A program made the translations under genes and the position numbers. From Charina bottae (Eukaryota > Chordata > Lepidosauria > Squamata > Charinaidae), in the NCBI GenBank assembly GCA_023362775.1, contig JALMGJ010000019.1, forward strand, positions 642,501 through 706,500: a stretch of DNA of 64,000 nt, given 5' to 3'. Within the stretch, counting starts at the first letter, position 1, and the number at the start of each line of letters is the position of its first letter. Below the pieces are notes generated by a model, which saw nothing but the letters and a program-made list of their open reading frames with translations, was not told the origin of the DNA and searched no databases. Shown here piece by piece: positions 12,903-22,700 of this stretch.

Positions 12903-13004
12903 GTTTCCCAACCTCAGCCCCTTGAAGATGGGCGGACCCCAACCCCATGCCTGCTGGCTGGGGAATTCTGGGAGCTGAAGTCCACAAGGGACTGAGGTTG
13001 GGAA
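12903..13004. repeat. Palindromic element, 'cttcaactcccagaattc' family (diverged copy)
   Basis: 'gtttcccaacctcag' at the left and 'ctgaggttgggaaac' at the right form inverted ends. The centre contains 'gctggctggggaattctgggagctgaagtcc'. The arms are diverged by several substitutions. Confidence 0.7.
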
Positions 13005-13539
13005 ACCTGCCAGGGGCAGCCCCTGGGGAGGTCAGGTGGGGCCAGCAGGGCTTGGGAAGGCGCCTGAGGGAGCTGGGAAGCGGGGCAAAGAAAGGCACAG
13101 CACCTGTAAGCAATTAACAATGTAAGCAATTAACAAATGGGGGGGGAAGGCAGAGATCAAAGGCACTTGAGAGCACAGGGTTCTGCTGGGGCCATGATCA
13201 GTTCTCAGACGGATAAGGATTCAGAATTCTGGATAAGGACCCTTAAAAATTAGGAATAGAGCCATATAAAGGACAGGAGTATTATGAAATAAAAGATAAT
13301 AGATAGGGTAGAAAGTATTCCTGATATAGGTATAAGGCAACCGACCAGAGTCAAAGGCAAATAATTTATTATACAACAAAACCAAAGAAGCAGCAGCACA
13401 AGCCTGTTGTTACTGAATAATCGACCCTGCCCAGTTTCGGGATTTGCTCCTCCCTGCCAAAGCCTTGAGGTCTACTGCAAAAATTAGAAAAGCCGTATTC
13501 ATACAGGAGTAAGGTTTAACTCTAGCTCTTCTTTCTCCT

Positions 13540-13745
13540 CAAGAAAGGAGAAAGGTCACCCAGCCGGCTTTCATGCCTAAGGCGGGACTAGAACTCTCAG
13601 TCTCCTGGTTTGCCATTGGCTCCTTCCTAGGGCTGAGAGTGAGTGACTGGCCCAAGGTCACCCAGCCGGCCTTCGTGCCTAAGGCGGGACTGGAACTCTC
13701 AGGCTCCTGGTTTCTAGCCTGCTGCCTTCACCACTGACCAAACTT
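13540..13745. mobile_element. Two tandem MIR-like SINE fragments
   Basis: The block 'aaggtcacccagccggc...ctaaggcgggact(a/g)gaactctca(g/c)(t/g)ctcctggttt' occurs twice, at about 13552-13612 and 13654-13714. The second is preceded by 'gctgagagtgagtgactggccc'. This text is the core of tRNA-derived MIR/CORE-type SINEs. It may be two insertions or a local duplication. Confidence 0.65.
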
Positions 13746-14599
13746 AGCTCTAATCAGCATCAGCTCTTTGAATGGAGATGAGGAAATAAATGTACACCTC
13801 TGCTTGAAAGCAGTCAAAAACTAGAACAGCTTCTACAATATTCTGACTTTGTTCAGCTTCCTGAAAAACTTTGGCTGGATCTTGCTATGCTTTACCACCA
13901 GCACTGGATCTTGCTAGCTTTCACTACGTGACTGTCAGTTACAGATGCTCTCTGCTAATTGTGGACCCTGCCCATTTCTCCGTACCTCATGCTCTGCTAC
14001 AGTTCATGCACCTTTGGTCAAATTTTGTTTCTATTAATCTCTAAGTGAACAGAAGTTGACACAACCTCTACATGGTACAAAGTTAAATTTATTGCCTTTC
14101 TGCAAATCTGAATGTATACCTATGTGCAATTTTTTACAGATTTAAAATAAAACAATGGATGTGGCAGGTGCAAAAGTATGGACACCTCTCCAATCTGTAT
14201 TTTATTTTCACCTCCTTTGGCCCAAATAGCAACTTCCAAACATTTTCTGTAGTCAGCCAGGGCAATTTCTTACTCTTCTTCCTTTTGGAATGCTTTTCTG
14301 CCCCCGTTGAGGAATATTCTTCGGTCTGCTTGCATGCACCGCATATCGGGGACCTCCCCACAGATTTCCAACATTTAAGTCTGGAAAATGTAAATGCCAT
14401 TCCTAAACCTTTATCATTCCTGTAAGTATTTATGGTTAATTTGGATTATTGTCTTGCTGAAATAGATATATGTATGTATATTATAGATTATATATCACAC
14501 ATCATATGTTGTACAATTTCTAATAGATTTATAGAGAGGGTTACACAACGCCATTTGCAAATGAACTTCACAACGGTTTAAAAGTATCCTGCAATATGT

Positions 14600-14799
14600 C
14601 GATGAAGGTTCTCAGTCATCCAGGTGGAATTGTCTGTAGCTTGAATCATGTCAACTGGATTTCTATTTTCTTAGTGGAAACGTTTCGCTCCTTATCCAAG
14701 GAGCTTCTTTGCTCAGACTGAAGAAGCTCCTTGGATAAGGAGCGAAACGTTTCCACTAAGAAAATAGAAATCCAGTTGACATGATTCAAGCTACAGACA
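14600..14799. mobile_element. 200-bp insertion forming a perfect 78-bp hairpin, 15-bp TSD
   Basis: Positions 14632-14709 are an exact reverse complement of 14721-14798, separated by an 11-nt loop (14710-14720). Direct repeats TATCCTGCAATATGT at 14585-14599 and 14800-14814 flank the unit. A 32-nt single-copy leader (14600-14631, containing 'ggttctcagtcatccaggt') precedes the left arm. The arm text ('aagaagctccttggataagg', 'agcgaaacgtttcc') resembles terminal sequences I associate with Penelope-like retroelements of fishes and reptiles; that assignment is from memory. It sits in RGS12 intron 1. Confidence 0.85.
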
Positions 14800-15242
14800 T
14801 ATCCTGCAATATGTGTACCATGGAAAGGTTGATCATTGGAAAAATGCATGGCAACAGGAGCGACTGGAAGTTTTGACCACCCCTGAAGCACAGCATGCAA
14901 TGAAATGGATTTATTTAACCAAAAACTCTCGGTGGTTTGCAATGAAAAAATACCAGCCCAGCGAAGGCGGCCACGGAGGCTGCGAGGCCAGCCCTGGGAA
15001 ATAAGCCGGCGAGAAAAGGAAGCGCCCTCAGACGCAGGCAGGCACCCTTTCCGACGCCCTGGGCAGCCACCAAACGGAGCATTCAGCAGCGAGTAACTTT
15101 AGCCCCAGGGTGGGAAATCCGCAGACAGCGGACTCTGCCCCAGAGCCTGGAAGCGGCCGGGGCGGCGAGCGCGCCGGAGAACTGCAGAAGGAAAGCCGGC
15201 GTCGGTCTCTTCCCAAACAGGCAGCGCAGTCCTGGTGTGGGG

Positions 15243-16015
15243 CTTCCCGAGTGGGGAAGGAAAGGGGAAGGAGGAAAGGAGGGAAAGAGAAAAGGAGGGG
15301 GGGGAGTGGAGAGGGGAGGGGAGGGGAGGGGAGGGGAGGGGAGGGGAGGGGAGGGGAGGGGAAAGGGAAGGGAAGGGAAGGAAAGGAAAGGAAAGGAAAG
15401 GAAAGGAAAGGAAAGGAAAGGAGAGAAGGGAAGGGAAGGGAAGGGAAGGGAAGGGAAGGGAAGGGAAGGGAAGGGAAGGGAAGGGAAGGGAAGGAGAAAG
15501 AGGAAAGGAGGAAAGGAGGAAAGGAGGAAAGGGAAGGGAAGAGGAAGAGAAAGGAAAGAGAAAGGAAAGAGAAAGGAAAGAGAAAAGGAGAGGAGGGAAA
15601 AGAAGAGAGGGGAGGGGAGGGGAGGGGAGGGGAAAGGAAAGGAAAGGAAAGGAAAGGAGGGAAGGAAAGGAAAGGAGAAAGAGGAAAGGAGGGAAGGGAA
15701 GAGGAAGAGAAAGGAAAGAGAAAGGAAAGAGAAAAGGAGAGGAGGGAAAAGAAGAGAGGGGAGGGGAGGGGAGGGGAAGGGAAGGGGATGGGGAAGGGGA
15801 TGGGGATGGGGAAGGAAAGAGGAAAGGAGAGGAGAAGAGGGAAGGAGAAGGAAGGGAAAGAAGAAAGGAGAGAAGGGGAAGGGGAACGGAGAGGAAAGGA
15901 GAGGAGAGGAGAGGAGAGGAGAGGAGAGGAAAGGAAAGGAAAGGAAAGGAAAGGAAAGGAAAGGAAAGGAAAGGAAAGGAAAGGAAAGGAAAGGAAAGAG
16001 GAGAGGAAGAGAGGG
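15243..16015 (+). repeat. Polypurine (GGGGA/GGGAA/GGAAA)n tract
   Basis: The plus strand contains only A and G from 15308 to 15788 (481 nt), and with four or five isolated pyrimidines the tract continues to about 16015. Sub-blocks are (GGGGA)n at 15309-15360, (GGAAA)n and (GGGAA)n at 15361-15494, and a complex unit at about 15531-15618 repeated at about 15690-15778. The long overlapping open frames here come from low complexity and are not genes. The tract abuts the CpG island of the RGS12/DOK7 promoter. Confidence 0.95.
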
Positions 16016-16445
16016 AAGGCGCAGAGGCCCGACTGGCGCTGCGGGAACGGCGCCCCTTCCTCGCCCGCCAACCGGGGAGCCGCGAGCCCTTCCCGGCTGC
16101 CCCTCCTGCTCGGCCCCGAGTTCTGCCAGCCCGACTCGGCTCCCCTCCGCGACGCCGCGGCTCAGGCGGGGGGATCCCCCCGGCGCGCCGGCGGGTCTGG
16201 GGAGCGACGCGCCCCGAGCGGCGCTTCTTCCCGGGGGAGCCAGAGCAGGGCGGCCCGCGGGACGGCGGGGCCGAGGGAAGGCAGCGGAGAGCCCCGCTCG
16301 CCCCCCGCCCGGCCCCTTTGTCCGCGGGCGCCGCGCCCCCCGCCCAGGCCCGGAGAGGGCCGCCCGTCCCGCGCCCGCGCCCGCGCCCCCAGGCCCCACT
16401 CACCTTCGCCGCCGCGCCGCGCCGCGCCAGCAGCCCCCCGGCCCC

Positions 16446-16460
16446 GTTGCCAGGGCGACG
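16446..16460 (+). promoter_or_regulatory. Near-consensus RFX X-box
   Basis: GTTGCC-AG-GGCGAC fits the RFX pattern GTNRCC(0-3)RGYAAC with one mismatch in the second half site. It lies in the CpG-island core. Confidence 0.4.
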
Positions 16461-16470
16461 CGCGCCGCCG

Positions 16471-16480
16471 CTGTCAATCA
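16471..16480 (-). promoter_or_regulatory. PBX-MEIS/PREP (TALE) composite site
   Basis: CTGTCAATCA on the plus strand is TGATTGACAG on the minus strand, an exact match to the PBX-PREP/MEIS decamer. It is the only AT-containing motif of this kind in the GC-rich core. Confidence 0.55.
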
Positions 16481-16527
16481 TCAGCTCCAGCCGGGCCCGC
16501 CCGCCGGCGTGGCAGCGCCCTCCCCGG

Positions 16528-16546
16528 ACTACCTCTCCCGGCGTGC
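16528..16546 (+). promoter_or_regulatory. ZNF143 (SBS)-like element
   Basis: ACTACCTCTCCCGGCGTGC follows the ZNF143/Staf pattern ACTACnnnTCCCnnnnTGC. Such elements are enriched in CpG-island bidirectional promoters. Confidence 0.5.
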
Positions 16547-16663
16547 AGCGCGCCGCGATGGGCGGGGAGGGGCGGGGCCTGGCGGGGCGCGCGTGGTCCC
16601 CGAGCCTGCCCGCGGGTGCCCCCGCCCCGCCCCGCCCGCAGCTGTCGGCAGCCATGCCCGAAG

Positions 16664-16732
16664 ATGACGGACCCCGCCGCCGCCGCCGCGGTGGTGCTGG
16701 AGGGGCAGCTGAAGTGGCGCGACGGGAAGAAG
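16664..16732 (+). CDS. DOK7: DOK7 exon 1 (coding part)
   Basis: Encodes 23 residues beginning MTDP and ending LEGQLKWRDGKK (human LVEGQVKLRDGKK). A run of five alanines plus two valines makes the start slightly longer than human. The ATG has A at -3. The donor AAG|GTGCCT is in phase 0, and the following intron is only 76 nt. Confidence 0.93.
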
Positions 16733-19700
16733 GTGCCTGCGCGCGGGGGGGGGGGAGGGGAGGGGTCGCCCTGGGACGCTGCTCACCCCCTTCTCTCTCC
16801 CCCCGCAGTGGAAGAGCCGGTGGCTGGTCCTGCGCAAGCCCTCCCCGGTGGCCGGTGAGTCCCAGCTCGGCCGCAGCCCGGGCAGAAGGCCTCGCCTCCG
16901 CCGTGGGCTTTCCTGGTGGCCTCCCGTCCCGGCTGCCCAGGCGCTGCCCTCCGCAGCCCCCTCTGGAAGAGGGTCGCTCTCTCGGCCGCCCCGCGGGGTC
17001 TCCCCTGGCGCCCCTGAAGAGATGCCGCGGCGGCGCTGCGCCGGGTTGGGACGCGGGGCAGCTGCACCCGTTGGGCGCCTGGGGGGCGCCTCTTCCGCCT
17101 CCCTGCTTGTCGGGGCCCCCGGGATCGTGGGGGCCGGGGCAGCTCAGCCCCAAAGGGAGGCGGGGAGGGTCCACCTGCTACAGTCCTGGCGCTCTCCCCC
17201 CCGGGTGGCAAGGGGCACCGACCCAGTCCCTCCGCCTGGGATGGGCACCGCAGCTCAGGATGAGGCCCCTGGGCGGTGCATGGGCGGGTGCCCTAGAAAC
17301 TCCCTTTCCTTGGCTAAACTGGGCAGCTGGATGGGCATGGGCATGGTCTCATACTGCCAGGGGCTTTTCGGGGCAGGGAAGGGGTAGAATATCCCAAGCG
17401 AGGGGTGTGGAGTCCCCAGTGGTTCCCCGGCCCTTGATTGCACAGAAAGGTGCCTTATTCTTGGAGCTGCCCTCGAAGAGGGAAGATTGTGAGGAGGACA
17501 GCAGAGAAAGCGGGCACCGTGGGCTGGATTTCCTCCTTGGGGAGGGGCAAGGGTGCTCAGCCTGGCAGGGCAGATGTTCTCTAGTGTGCCAGGAAAGTCA
17601 GTCGGGAGCTCCAGGAGGGTCTAGCGAGGTTTGCTCTTCAGAAAGGCCTCTGTGGAATCTTCATTCCTTTCCCTCTGATGCAGATGCTTTCTTGAGCATT
17701 TGTTCTCCGGTATTGTGACAATAAGCTGCAAAACTCCGCAGAGAAACTGCCTTAGAGCTCCGGAAGTACCTTAATTTTAGCCAGCAATTTAAGTCACTAA
17801 GCTGTGTTGGCCTCTAGGGACCAGCCTGCAGTCTTAACCAAGAATTGTGAGCGTGTCCGGGTTCGCCAGGTGAGGGAGGCCCTTGGAAATGTTGATGGAA
17901 TTGCCTTGAAGGGGGCCTCGCAGCTTTTCCCTCGGGCATCTTAATTGCTGCTGGGGTGTGACAGTTAGCATTTCATCTCGTGAAGTGCGGAGTGACATCC
18001 CTTGCGACATGCTGGTCCTTCTATGGTGTTGACACCTGAGAATCTCTTCAGAAGTCAGCGGAGGCTGGGAGCCTGGGAGGTGCCCAGAGAAGTGGCCAGA
18101 GCCGTTGTGGTGCCCAGTCCCTGTTCAGGAACCCAGATCAGGGTTGGGCAAGTTTTTCCAGGCATTTTGGGTGGTGTGCCCGGAGAGTGTGCAGCCGGGG
18201 CTGAAACGACCTCCGTATTCGCATTGAATTCTGCCGAATAGGTCTGCTCTCCCATCATCTGCTTAACAATTGTCCTCTTCTCTCTGACCTTCGGCAGTCT
18301 CTGTGGGTCAGACTTGGAGCTTTCGGGGTCCGGGCGGTCCTGGCTGCCTGGGTGACCCGAATGGCGGTGCGGCAGAGATCAAGTTCTGCATCTCTCACGG
18401 GGCCGTGGGGAGTAAAGGCTCCAGGATCCACAGGTGGCGTTTGATCTCGGTTCTCTGTCTGCCAGATTGTTTGCTCCTGCTGGTGTACAAGGAGCGGTCT
18501 GAACGCCTGAGGGGGCTGAAGGAGCGGGGCAGCGCGACCCTGGAGGACATCTGCGGCCTGGAGCCCGGGCTCTGCTACGAGGGGCTGAGTCACACCCTCG
18601 CCATCATCTGCCTGACCCAGGTGGTGATGCTGGGGTTCGAGAGCAAGGAGACCATGCTCGTCTGGGACGCGCACATCCGCTACAGCCTAGGGGAAGGTAG
18701 GCGGGCGGCTTCGTTCGGCTTGGGGGAATCCCGGCGCTGGGGTGGACGTCCCGCCGGCTTTGCAGAGCTCTTCTGAACAAGATCGGTGGAACTCAGCAGC
18801 CGCGTGCTCTGGGCGCTGAGCCCCCGAAGCCCTCTCGCTGCCCCCTTCCCTGCCCACCCCACGATCTGTTGTGCCCGGTTCCGTGTTGTATGCGGTGATA
18901 CTGGTCATATCTTGCAAAACTGTAGCCGGCTTTGTTGCTGCTAGGCAACAGCAGCGTTCACACTTTGCCCAAAGCGCTTCTGTGGATTCCTTGCCTTGAC
19001 ACTGTCTTGCTTAACCCAACGTATTCTGCACGCTAGAGGAAACGAGGCTGGTGTTTTGAGCAGGTTCTCCATGGTCTCTCGGCCTTGCGCATGTGGGCGG
19101 CATCCCGGCAGAGCATTAACTCTGGAATCTCCTAGAGCTTAAGGGTGCCAGTTGATGGCACACAGGCTCCCGGATACGGTTCCTGGTTCCTCCCTTTCCT
19201 TCACTGTGACTGGCAGCCATATCAATTCCATTCTCTTGCTTTTCAACCTCAAAAATCAAAGGAATGAATGACTATATTAAAGAAAAATAAACAACGAGCT
19301 CTTTAATAAATTCATTTGTTCTGTTACTTCTTGATACTTCAAGATACAATTTTGAGGAAACCTTTAAGTTACAAAAAATAATGTTTGTCCCATGGCCCGC
19401 CAAGTCTTTACATTTTGCATTCCGTATGCCAAGCATCTTAAAATTCTGCACCAGGCATCCCAAATTGTTCCTCAAGAAAAGCTGAACCGTTAGCCTATGT
19501 GAATTAAGCATATTCTCATAATTTTTATTTTACATGTAAATTTAGGGACTACTCTCAGAGACATTATGCCAAGCAGTGAAAAGACCTTTCAACCTAACCA
19601 CATTTTCTTTTTTGCTGGTTACGGTATTCCTCCTTTGACTGTCGGTATCATCAGAATAATGCTGATGGATGTGAAGATGTTAGTTGACTCAGAGCCAGTG

Positions 19701-22700
19701 TTTAGGTATGTTTGCCAAATGAAAAACTTAATTCCTCGGGTTTCCACCCCGCCCCCCCCCACCAGTTCACAGATTTCACGTTGTGGTAGCACCTGGAACA
19801 AAGCTGGAAAGTGGCCCAGCGACTCTTCACTTGTGCAACGACATCCTTGTGCTGGTGAAAGACGTCCCCCCTGTCGTCATGGGACAGTGGAAGCTCTCGG
19901 ACCTTCGGCGCTACGGGGCTGTTCCTAACGGATTTGCCTTTGAAGGAGGAACTCGATGTGGCTTCTGTGAGTATTCATCATTCCAGAATTTTTTCCCGTG
20001 AACAGCAGTGAACTGGACAGGTGAGAGATGCCAGCCTCCAAATGTCATTCTGAACAGCTAGGATCTGCCTGCAAGAAAATGTAGAAAAATGAGATGGGAA
20101 AATGGGGGGGGGGTGTGATTATTTCAACTGCCCTAGTCCTAAAATGTAAAGAAAACTAAAGCTTTTAAAAAGGTTTTTAATGCATTTGGATTTCACAGTT
20201 AAAACAAGTAAAGATCTTGCTCATGAACAAAATTTTCACTTAAAATGTGTGGGCTGTGATAGCGAGGCCTCCGCCTCCTGAGGCAGTCAAGCCCGTCTTT
20301 GAACAGTTCTTACCATTAGGAAATTTTTCCTAATGTCTAACCAAAATCTACTAACTTGTAATTTAAATCCGTTGTTCCTCATCCTGCCTCTCGGAACCAC
20401 TCTGGACAGTTCCGCCTGCCTTCTGCCGGCTGCTGCGTCTCCCAGCTCGTCCATCTCTTGGCCTCTGCCTAAATCCGAAAGAGATTCCTTTCCCGAGCAT
20501 GCTTCCCAGAGTCTCTCTAGCAAGAATGTACTAAGAAGAAAGGGAGGAAGTCACACGAATCCTGGCGGCTGAAGGATTCCTCACGCACAGCCAGTGTATC
20601 CCCAGTCCTTTCCCAGGGCAGCTTGCAAAGCAGAAGCGTCTCCGCCTCGGCATCCCCCCCATTGCACACACCAGTTCTGGGCCAGTTGCAGCTGCCAAGT
20701 GGTCCTCAAGGGCAGCCCCATGTAGAGCGCCTTCCAGTAGTCAAACTGTGAGGTGACAAGGACAAGACGATCTGGAAGGCCACCCAGTCCAGGAAGGGGC
20801 GCAACTGCAGAGGCTTCCTTGGCCAGAGCTGCCGCCTGCTCCTTGGGCAGAAGCTGTGAGTTCCGGAGGACCGCTGGATTGCGCACCACTCCCCAGTGGG
20901 GAAGGGCTATAGATGGAGAATCCTCTCAGCTCCGGGGGGCCCCCACACCCACAGCCACTCCGTCCGGGTAGGATTCAGCTGGAGTCCGTTTCTCCCCACA
21001 GAGCCTCCAGGGCTGGGGCAGGACCACAACAGCGCTGCCTGGCCGGCCTGGGGTGGAGAGGTGTAAATGGGTATGAGGTGTGGTCATAGTGGGGGGGTGG
21101 ACTGACAGTGAAGAGCCCCGGATTGTGGTCCAGACTCAGGTGCAGAAGCTCGGCAGGTGAGTCTGGGCCACTCACTGTCTTGCCCAGCCCCCCTCCCACA
21201 GTTGTGGGGGAAAAAGAGGGGGGAGGGGCGCTGCGTGTGCTGCCAGGAAGGGTGGGACGTGCATCGAAGCCGGTACAGGTCTGGGACAACCCCCCCAGCC
21301 CCTCTTTGTTGCTTCCCCTTCCTCGCACTCTCAGCCCAGCCCAGCGACCGTCGGCCTGTAATCCAGCGCCCGACCTCGGCGCCCTCCTCCCCCTCCCCTT
21401 GCCCGGCCTCTGCCCTTCCAATAATTCCCCTGCACCCCTGCTTTCCACTCGTGGGTTTTACCTCGCCAGTCTATCTTGCATGCTTTGCGGGGATAATTTT
21501 ATGGAAAATAAAAGACACCTAACTTTCTGATTTTAAGAAATGGATTCAAATCATACGTTTGTTATCCGTTTTTGAAATGTTTTTAAAATGTTTTTCCGTA
21601 TGGCTGAGACCATTGTTTCTCAAGCTTGGCGGCTTGGAGATGGGTGGACTTCAACTGCATGCTGGCTGGGGAATTCTGGGAGATGAAGTCCACCCATCTT
21701 TAAGCCGCCAGGCTTGAGACACACTGGCTTAGACAGAATGAAAAGTTAAAGGATTGGGCTAGTTTTATATTGTACTGTAGGAATCTCTTTTTCATTCCTT
21801 TTTATTTTATGTTTATTTTGATCACCATAATCTATGTAGGGTTTTTTTTTTAACCAATCACGGGTACATTTTGTGGTTGTAGATATACTTCACCAATTTT
21901 TTTTTAAGGTTAGGCTCTGTTGCAGTTCTTACCAGAATTCTACTTCACTGCTTTGGCTGCTCCTCCGTGACTTGAGTGGGGACATTTATCCTCTGCGTTT
22001 AATTTTGTCTTTTTCTTTTGTGGACTGCTCTATGCACCTAGAGTCCTGGGATCGGGGCATTGTAAATCAATCAACGAACACGCTTGATTTGTTATACAGC
22101 CTATTATGTTCCATATGTGTCGGTTCCAACCGCCTAGCAACGTCAATGTTTTGCCATTTTGCAGGGGCCGGTGTTTTTTTCCTGTCTTGCACAGAAGGAG
22201 AAAAGATCAGCTTCCTCTTTGACTGCATCGTTCACGGCATCTCTCCGACGAAAGGCTTGCGTCACGTTTTAGCAGGTTACGCTAGGGAACCCAGCATGAA
22301 TGGGGTTGTGAGCAAAGCTGGCGTTTCTGTTCCTCCCCCCCCCCCCCCCGCCCCTTGATGAGCATTTAGTTATTTAGAGGGAGAGGCAGAACCCTGCTGG
22401 GTAAAAAAAGGGCACAGTTAGCCCGGCTCAGTAGCATTAGAGCTAAATGCTCCCCTGACTCCGTTTGTAATACTCCATTCACCTTCGCTTCATTCGGCAA
22501 ACTTGGGCTTGCCCTCCTGGCCATCCTAAGATCAGCCAGGGATGGGGTTGGGCCCCGGGAGCTCCAGAAGCTGCCCCGGCAGCACGCCAGGGCTCTCCCT
22601 CGCCTGTTCACTAGAATTGCTTACAGCCTGTCTCAATTCCCGCTCGGTGTCTCTCTCCTTGAAGACCCTGGTGCGACGCCTGCCTGCCTGGAAGAAAGGG

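Larger units (their letters stand above)
8889..16403 (-). other. RGS12: RGS12 intron 1, repeat-rich
   Basis: Inferred intron between the noncoding exon ending at 16404 and the acceptor at 8889. It contains CR1-like LINE pieces, one palindromic element, a SINE pair, a hairpin insertion and a long purine tract, each listed separately. The segments 12400-12900 (moderately GC-rich), 13010-13540 and 13750-14580 show nothing I can name; 14150-14420 vaguely resembles a dead DNA transposon body. In human the HGFAC gene lies between RGS12 and DOK7; I see no kringle or trypsin-like exon here. Confidence 0.6.
16405..16550 (-). other. RGS12: Probable noncoding exon 1 of RGS12 (5' boundary unknown)
   Basis: On the minus strand the sequence GCGAAG|GTGAGTGGG ends an exon at 16404/16405 with a near-ideal donor (GT at 16403-16402). 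It lies in the CpG island 7.5 kb upstream of the RGS12 exon 2 acceptor, as expected for a 5' untranslated first exon. The right boundary given is arbitrary within the promoter core. Confidence 0.5.
16020..17250. promoter_or_regulatory. CpG island, probable shared RGS12/DOK7 promoter
   Basis: The sequence turns abruptly GC-rich and CpG-dense after the purine tract and remains so through DOK7 exon 2. A minus-strand donor at 16404 and the DOK7 ATG at 16664 bracket a 260-bp core with GC boxes (AGGGGCGGGGCC at 16568-16579; CCCCGCCCC-type repeats at 16621-16639), a near X-box (16446-16460), a perfect PBX-MEIS decamer (16471-16480) and a ZNF143-like element (16528-16546). No TATA box was seen. Transcription start sites cannot be placed from sequence alone. 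Confidence 0.75.

Noticed and set aside
14600..14799. Hammerhead ribozyme in the hairpin insertion
   Set aside because: The arm has 'gcgaaacg', like one half of the core, but I cannot find the matching CUGAUGA half with a stem; a covariance search would be needed.
15028..17718. Very long open frames (up to about 827 codons) on both strands across the purine tract and CpG island
   Set aside because: They arise because GGA/GAA repeats and CpG-rich DNA lack stop codons; the products are low-complexity Glu/Gly/Lys/Arg or Ser/Phe/Pro/Leu runs without domains, and they overlap one another and DOK7 exon 1.
18934..18949. Possible X-box GTTGCTGCTAGGCAAC in DOK7 intron 3
   Set aside because: The spacer of 4 nt exceeds the RFX pattern and one half-site base mismatches; isolated from any promoter signal.
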